From Sediminibacillus halophilus (GTDB lineage Bacteria > Bacillota > Bacilli > Bacillales > Amphibacillaceae), in the NCBI RefSeq assembly GCF_900103695.1, contig NZ_FNHF01000002.1, positions 248,001 through 312,000 on the forward strand: 64,000 nucleotides of DNA. Direction: 5' to 3'. The notes under the pieces are model-generated. The model saw only the letters and a program-made list of their open reading frames with translations, ran no database searches and had not been told where the DNA came from. Below are positions 60,401 to 64,000 of this stretch, one piece after another (the stretch's first letter is position 1; every line of letters begins with the position of its first letter). The position numbers and the translations under genes are program-made.

Positions 60401-60656
60401 AGATACCGTCATCTTGTACGACTTATGGTGGAACCCGGCGGTAGAAGAACAAGCAGCAGGCCGAGCGCATCGGATCGGGCAGAAAAAAGTAGTTCAGGTC
60501 ATCCGTTTGATAACAGAAGGTACAATTGAGGAGAAAATATTCGAACTACAGCAGAAAAAGCGTGAACTCGTGGATCAAATCATCCAGCCTGGAGAAACGA
60601 TGCTATCGAAGCTGTCGGAACAAGAACTACGTGAGCTGCTGCAGATGAAAGTATAA
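57465..60656 (+). CDS. SWIM zinc finger / SNF2-family helicase
   Basis: This 1063-residue protein joins an N-terminal SWIM zinc finger (CDCQAYATHYTCKH, about 65-78), a long middle region seen in bacterial SNF2 proteins (about 100-580) and a C-terminal SNF2 ATPase. Motif I is ADDMGLGKTIQT, motif II ILDEAQAIKN, motif III ALSGTPIENSLEELW, motif V SLKAGGTGLNLTGADTVILY and motif VI QAAGRAHRIGQKK. It should be a double-stranded DNA translocase that remodels protein-DNA complexes; the B. subtilis relative is YwqA. Translation starts at TTG 57465, about nine bases after aagggatgag. A TATAAT lies at 57419-57424. It stands alone. Confidence 0.93.
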   Translation: MRTFFLDKQDIVKITGERFYKRGLDYYQKGRVHGITYNPTINAWRGQVRGTETYSVRIFFFDDDDLEGSCDCQAYATHYTCKHIAAVLLAISKESWSKVRTESGQDDFVAEQVDFDFSSRMIDAFTERAPKQKQLLQVEYILQSRVNPHNSTFFLEAEVRLGTSRTYVIKDIRELLSHIKRGVPYKVTPSFTYQPGSHIFRKQDQPVIDQLIDAYDNETLYENSFSNPLADKRSIILPPASAGEMLLLLAETDSYYQVREEKMPIEVEQNVQPVRFQLDKQAEEAFQIDISDLANYMYFQHYGCLFSDGTFYLLDKEQHKIMDQLYALLPYRTDKQQQIAGREMSSFVSNVIPQLEKIGRVHYAEKTKNAITTSPLRPKVYLEEVSDSLQLKLEFHYGEDIVYPYQEDRLSEKVIKREANKELALISLLEKAEFVYLNNMYQLFKTDAIYHFLQETLPQLKEMADVYVSSTVKTLINTSEPVMSSSVEVNRLEGMLDIQFDIDGISAEEVQQLMQALIEKRRYYRIPEGALVSLEDESFDSFRQLADKLQLQKSQVEDGKIQVPMARSFQIEEALDDDHAEYGETFQQLLTQLKNPGNLDFPLPEKLDAELRDYQLTGYRWFKTLSHYHLGGILADDMGLGKTIQTITYLLSEKETNGTMKSLVVAPASLLYNWQKEFEKFAPSLHVAVIAGTKQQRREIINTNSAADVYVTSYPLLRKDTGFYEETVFDHFILDEAQAIKNHLTQTAKATRMIQAGKRFALSGTPIENSLEELWAIFHTISPGLFVNKKAFLNLEHDYIARITRPFILRRLKTDVLEELPDKIETVQYSDLTKQQKQVYLVYLEKMQQQVAETIEEKGFDKGKLEILAGLTRLRQICCHPALFLDNYNGKSGKLEQLLETVRELQESGKRALVFSQFSSMLGIIEQKLTEQGIDVFCLDGSTPSLKRMEMVERFNNGEKTIFLISLKAGGTGLNLTGADTVILYDLWWNPAVEEQAAGRAHRIGQKKVVQVIRLITEGTIEEKIFELQQKKRELVDQIIQPGETMLSKLSEQELRELLQMKV

Positions 60657-60660
60657 GGAT

Positions 60661-60687
60661 TCCCCAGGCTGTTCAAAGCCTGGGGAC
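60661..60687 (+). terminator. Terminator after the SNF2 helicase gene
   Basis: The stem ccccaggct/agcctgggg with a short loop is followed by acttta. The T tract is short but the stem is strong. Confidence 0.68.
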
Positions 60688-60769
60688 TTTATTGGGCATG
60701 GTAACTCATTATAGATGCAAAATTCTCTTACGTACACTGTGCTTGCAGAGAAATGGTGTAGTCCAACGC

Positions 60770-60840
60770 TGCGGAAACCCCTTCCACTTTCCGCGGGCGA
60801 CTGGTGAGCTTCCTAGAGCTAACTCTCTTCTGGAGGTATA
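60770..60840. repeat. Degenerate GC-rich bacillar repeat
   Basis: The stretch with actttccgcgggcgactggt then gagcttcctagagctaactc resembles a dispersed element common in bacilli (ctttccgcgggcgac-x-gtgagcctcctcgg). A partial inverted relative lies at about 24915-25025. It codes for nothing. Confidence 0.5.
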
Positions 60841-60886
60841 TCGTAGTTATAGAATAAACAAAGTCCATATCTTTGTAAGATAAATT

Positions 60887-60917
60887 AAGAGGTACTCGGA
60901 TGAGTACCTCTTTTTTA
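60887..60917. terminator. Bidirectional terminator between the SNF2 region and minJ
   Basis: The 11-bp perfect stem aagaggtactc/gagtacctctt with loop ggat is followed by tttt on the plus strand and taattt on the minus strand, where minJ ends 12 bases away. Confidence 0.85.
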
Positions 60918-60928
60918 CGAAAATTAAA

Positions 60929-62128
60929 TTAACCGGACTTTTCCTGATTGCGTAAACGGTATTCTTCTTTGGCAAATAAAATGCCGAGTTCATGCGGATC
61001 ACCCTGATACATCGCACGTTGTAAAAACCGAATCTCTCCTCTTTCATCGCGTACTTCTAATTTGCAAAATGCACTATTTCGCTGTAGTGCACTATAAAAC
61101 TCCTGTTCATTTCTGATTTGTTGTCCGTTTGCCCGTTCGATTGTTTCCCCGACAAGCATGCCGAGCTGATCTGCTGGCGTACCAGGGATAATCCCCAGAA
61201 TCAGCAGCCCTTTTTCAGATGGATGAAAGAAAGGCTGCTCCTGCTTGTCCATTTCCCTAAACCGAAAGGATATCCATTCTCTGCCGATTAAAGCTACTCC
61301 AAAAGCAGCAAGTGATAGAAACGGTTCAAAATAACTGCCGATGGCAAGTCCCAAAGTTAAAAATGCCAGGATAAGGACGGATCTGCCGATTCTTTTGGCA
61401 GCATGCACTGGTTTTGTTCCCTTGACCACTTGTTCAAGGCCAGTCAACAGCGGCAGAAGAATCAAGCCGAAGCTTTCTCCCTGGATATGTAACACCGGCC
61501 ACCAGTCCGCAAATGGCTCGATTATGCCCGAGGGTACCAAGGTGAAGAACGGAATGACCGCCATTTTTTTGAGTCGATGGCGACCCACCCATTTTCCTCG
61601 ATTTCCTTTTACTAGTTCCGGGTATGTAGCTCTACTTGTAATCCGCAAAAATAACAGGGCTTCTATGAGCAAAAAAGCAGAGAGCAGCAAGGCAAGTCCA
61701 GTGAAATTTAGTGACTGTAAATCCATCGTCCAAGCTAAATCAGTATATTCTGCTATCAAAGGTGGAGCAATTAACAAAATCAAGTAACTAAATCCAAAAG
61801 TATATGCAGCTGATAGCAGGGTGAATCGTCCTGAAATTGATAGCAGGATCATCATCGCTGACACCAACAGGAGGACCGGATAACTGAAGACAATGCCGCC
61901 ACCCACTGCAGCTAGAGAGAGCAGGATTCCGCCAATCAAACTGACAGACCATGTATTTTTTGCTTCAGAGAAGACATCGAAAACTTTCAAACCAAACTGG
62001 CTTCGTTCTTGCTTAATTCGTCGGGTCGAAGCCAGCAATAATAAGATTACCGACCAGTACAGCAGTGGATTTAAAAACAGCTTCCCGACTCCCATTGCTA
62101 ACTCTATCAACCATGTATCCAGTGCCAT
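60929..62128 (-). CDS. minJ: MinJ topological determinant of cell division (PDZ membrane protein)
   Basis: This 399-residue protein has about seven hydrophobic segments over residues 1-290 and a C-terminal PDZ domain (about 300-385, GLLILGIIPGTPADQLGMLV, GETIERANGQQIRNEQEF). In Bacillus MinJ bridges DivIVA and MinD and keeps division away from the poles. The neighbour ctpB supports the assignment (minJ-ctpB order). The ATG follows ggggagggttatagc. Confidence 0.9.
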   Translation of the reverse strand: MALDTWLIELAMGVGKLFLNPLLYWSVILLLLASTRRIKQERSQFGLKVFDVFSEAKNTWSVSLIGGILLSLAAVGGGIVFSYPVLLLVSAMMILLSISGRFTLLSAAYTFGFSYLILLIAPPLIAEYTDLAWTMDLQSLNFTGLALLLSAFLLIEALLFLRITSRATYPELVKGNRGKWVGRHRLKKMAVIPFFTLVPSGIIEPFADWWPVLHIQGESFGLILLPLLTGLEQVVKGTKPVHAAKRIGRSVLILAFLTLGLAIGSYFEPFLSLAAFGVALIGREWISFRFREMDKQEQPFFHPSEKGLLILGIIPGTPADQLGMLVGETIERANGQQIRNEQEFYSALQRNSAFCKLEVRDERGEIRFLQRAMYQGDPHELGILFAKEEYRLRNQEKSG

Positions 62129-62286
62129 GCTATAACCCTCCCCACTCTATTCACAAACATACCGTGTCAAATATAGTACGTATATTATAGCATAGGGAAA
62201 AGCCTGTAAGACAGCAATATTAAGAATCACTGATAGAATCTGACAAACCAATAAAGAAATAGCAGATCGAATAAGAAAGATAATTG

Positions 62287-62350
62287 CTGGGGTCAGTCCC
62301 CCACCTTATTAGCGCTTTACCACTCTAAATCAGTGGGGGACTGACCCCAG
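62287..62350. repeat. Perfect inverted repeat, REP-like palindrome pair
   Basis: Two 18-base arms, ctggggtcagtcccccac (62287-62304) and gtgggggactgaccccag (62333-62350), are perfect reverse complements around a 28-base spacer. The ggggtcagtcccc core is itself nearly palindromic. Such cores are known from REP-like elements associated with Y1 (RAYT) transposases; no such gene is in this window. It lies between ctpB and minJ and has no T tail. Confidence 0.7.
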
Positions 62351-62357
62351 GATTCTC

Positions 62358-62392
62358 ACAAAAACACCCGCCGGCGGGGTAGCTGGCGGGTG
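62358..62392 (-). terminator. Terminator after ctpB
   Basis: On the minus strand cacccgcc/ggcgggtg form a GC-rich stem followed by tttttgtg, eight bases beyond the ctpB stop. Confidence 0.85.
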
Positions 62393-62400
62393 GAGGCTGT

Positions 62401-63885
62401 CTATTGAAATAATACTTCCAATGCCTTTTCTTTTTGTTTATCGTTGTTGCCTTCTCTTATCTTTTCTACGATATCTGCCTGCAATTTGTTTGCAGTTTGT
62501 TCGTCTATTTTTCCATCGCTGTCAAGATTGTTGTCGGACTGGAAGCTTTTTACGGCATTCGCAGTTTTCTGGTCATAAAGCCCGTCCTTGTTGCCAGGTT
62601 CGTAACCGAGTCCATTCAACATAATTTGAGCATTTTTCACTTGATCGTTGTTTTGATTCAATTGAAGGGGTTCCTCTACTTGCAGCGGGTTCGTATAAAA
62701 GTAATCAGGCTGTTTGACTTCAATGGTAGGATCTATCCCTTTTTCATGAATCCAGTTCCCTTCTGGCGTCAACCATTTGAACAATGTCATTTTGATTGTG
62801 CTGCCATCTCCCATCGGGATAGCCTGCTGAACTGTTCCTTTACCGAAACTGGTTGTCCCCACTAACTCTGCATCGCCGGCTTCTTTCATCGCACCTGCCA
62901 GAATTTCTGAAGCAGAAGCACTTCCTTCGTCGATCAGGACATTGATTGGATAACCTTTCTTTTCATCAATCTCTGAGAAGTACCGTGACTTTTCTCCATT
63001 ACGGTCTTCTATTTGTACATATGGTGTATCTTTCGGAATGAAATTTTTCAATATATCCTCTACGGCTGTGAACAAGCCGCCCGGATTTCCTCGGACATCG
63101 ATAACCAATCCATCAATACCCTTGTCTTCCAACTTAGCGAGCTCTTCATCGAACCGTTTCGCAGTCCCTTCTGAGAAGGAAGTTATTTCAATGATGCCTG
63201 CTGTTTTTCCGTTTACCTCTTTCGTATCGGAATATACTGTCTCGAGTGGAATATCGTCTCTTGTCAATTCAATATTCAACGGATCGGAAACACCAGGACG
63301 ATTGATTTCCAACGTAACCTTTGAACCCTGTTCTCCTCTGATTTTGGAAACAGCGTCATAAAGATCTAAACCTTCTACACTTTCCCCATCGACTTTCAAG
63401 ATTTGGTCGTTCGGCTTTAATCCAGCTTCTTCTGCTGGCGAATCCTTGATTGGAGCGATAACAGTGACCTTGCCTTCCACCATGCTAACCTCGGCACCGA
63501 TCCCTTCGAATGAGGATTCAATCGAATGATTGAACTCTTCTACAGTTTCTTGGTCCATATACACGCTGTAGGGATCTTCCAAGCTGTCCATCATTCCCTG
63601 AATCGCACCTTCAATCAACTTGCTGTCTTCTACATCTTCCAGATAGCTGTCCTTGATCAGGTTAAATGCCTTGTTTACTTTTGCCAGTTTTTCATTTCCT
63701 TGTGAAGATCCGATTAACTCCTGCTGCTCTTCCTCGCTTAAATCGGCGAATGTTCCGCCGTTCCCGCCTTGTTGAGCGGTTGAATCCTGTGACTGGGCGA
63801 GCTGGACACCGAAGTATGCGCCAACACCGCCAAGCAGGAGGGCAGCCACCATAATCGCTGCTATGTAGCTTTTTTTGAGATTCAT
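62401..63885 (-). CDS. ctpB: Carboxy-terminal processing protease CtpB (S41)
   Basis: This 494-residue membrane-anchored protease starts MNLKKSYIAAIMVAALLLGG (one membrane segment). It has a PDZ domain at about 95-190 (KVTVIAPIKDSPAEEAGLKP, NDQILKVDGESVEG), the S41 catalytic domain with Ser in IDEGSASASEILAGAM and Lys in TSFGKGTVQQAIP, and a C-terminal peptidoglycan-binding domain (about 415-480, QVKNAQIMLNGLGYEPGNKD). In Bacillus CtpB cleaves SpoIVFA and SpoIVFB-linked substrates in the SigK checkpoint of sporulation. The start is the ATG at 63885 with tggagtg; an in-frame ATG at 63954 has no ribosome binding site. Confidence 0.94.
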   Translation of the reverse strand: MNLKKSYIAAIMVAALLLGGVGAYFGVQLAQSQDSTAQQGGNGGTFADLSEEEQQELIGSSQGNEKLAKVNKAFNLIKDSYLEDVEDSKLIEGAIQGMMDSLEDPYSVYMDQETVEEFNHSIESSFEGIGAEVSMVEGKVTVIAPIKDSPAEEAGLKPNDQILKVDGESVEGLDLYDAVSKIRGEQGSKVTLEINRPGVSDPLNIELTRDDIPLETVYSDTKEVNGKTAGIIEITSFSEGTAKRFDEELAKLEDKGIDGLVIDVRGNPGGLFTAVEDILKNFIPKDTPYVQIEDRNGEKSRYFSEIDEKKGYPINVLIDEGSASASEILAGAMKEAGDAELVGTTSFGKGTVQQAIPMGDGSTIKMTLFKWLTPEGNWIHEKGIDPTIEVKQPDYFYTNPLQVEEPLQLNQNNDQVKNAQIMLNGLGYEPGNKDGLYDQKTANAVKSFQSDNNLDSDGKIDEQTANKLQADIVEKIREGNNDKQKEKALEVLFQ

Positions 63886-64000
63886 GGTATTCACTCCAAT
63901 GGATTTAATTCTATTTCTGCCTAAGTTTCTCCCTACTACTTTAACACGAAACAAATGCTGGTAGAGAAATAATGGGCAAAATGGATGAGGATGTAAGAAA

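Overview
This 64 kb window is ordinary chromosome from a Gram-positive endospore former of the family Bacillaceae. The evidence is a run of gene blocks that Bacillus subtilis also keeps together: yvcI-rapZ-yvcK-whiA-crh, trxB-yvcD, hprK-lgt-yvoD-ppaX-yvoF, yvlBCD, yojFG (bshB2), uvrBA, sppA-yteJ and minJ-ctpB. A Spo0E-like protein, strong AGGAGG-type ribosome binding sites and S-box leaders point the same way. The very acidic linkers after the lipoprotein cysteines suggest a halotolerant lineage (Virgibacillus, Oceanobacillus or Sediminibacillus type). I cannot name the genus.

Layout: 1-4.2 kb is a methionine/sulfur block in which metX and a metY fusion gene each have their own SAM riboswitch, followed by a sulfonate-type binding protein cut by the window edge. 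4.3-5.7 kb holds a manganese catalase, a Spo0E-like protein and a tRNA-Arg. 6.4-12.1 kb is a five-gene oligopeptide ABC transporter operon, followed by a DUF6305-like exported protein and a two-component system. 15-24.6 kb holds clpP, sppA and yteJ, tag, crh back to yvcI, trxB and a TPR protein. 25-29 kb is a MerR-controlled acyl-CoA synthetase/dehydrogenase operon with a textbook 19-bp-spacer MerR promoter. 29-36 kb holds panE, small membrane proteins, a permuted-papain protein and glpD/glpK. 36.5-44.2 kb is the yvoF-ppaX-yvoD-lgt-hprK block, then yvlDCB and bshB2-yojF. 44.5-52.4 kb holds a CYP152-type P450, uvrA/uvrB with a LexA box, a His-rich YtkA-like lipoprotein and a VOC protein. 52.8-54.8 kb is a group II intron with a frameshifted reverse transcriptase. 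54.9-64 kb holds prfC, a P-loop protein, a SWIM/SNF2 helicase, minJ and ctpB.

The genes connect through carbon catabolite control. HprK phosphorylates HPr and Crh on Ser46, and cre-like sites lie before crh, glpK and (weakly) the acyl-CoA operon. GlpK keeps the histidine used by the PTS. Lgt would lipidate the lipoproteins encoded here, and SppA is a neighbour.

No large undescribed system (defence island, prophage or CRISPR) is visible. The most unusual signals are small. The prfC (RF3) leader has a start-stop mini-ORF (ATG TAA) with its own ribosome binding site, placed beside a sequence that can pair with the prfC ribosome binding site. A MetY is fused to a CoA-binding domain. A dispersed terminator-bearing repeat occurs three times, once with the group II intron inserted directly behind it. 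crh has a private promoter, terminator and cre leader.
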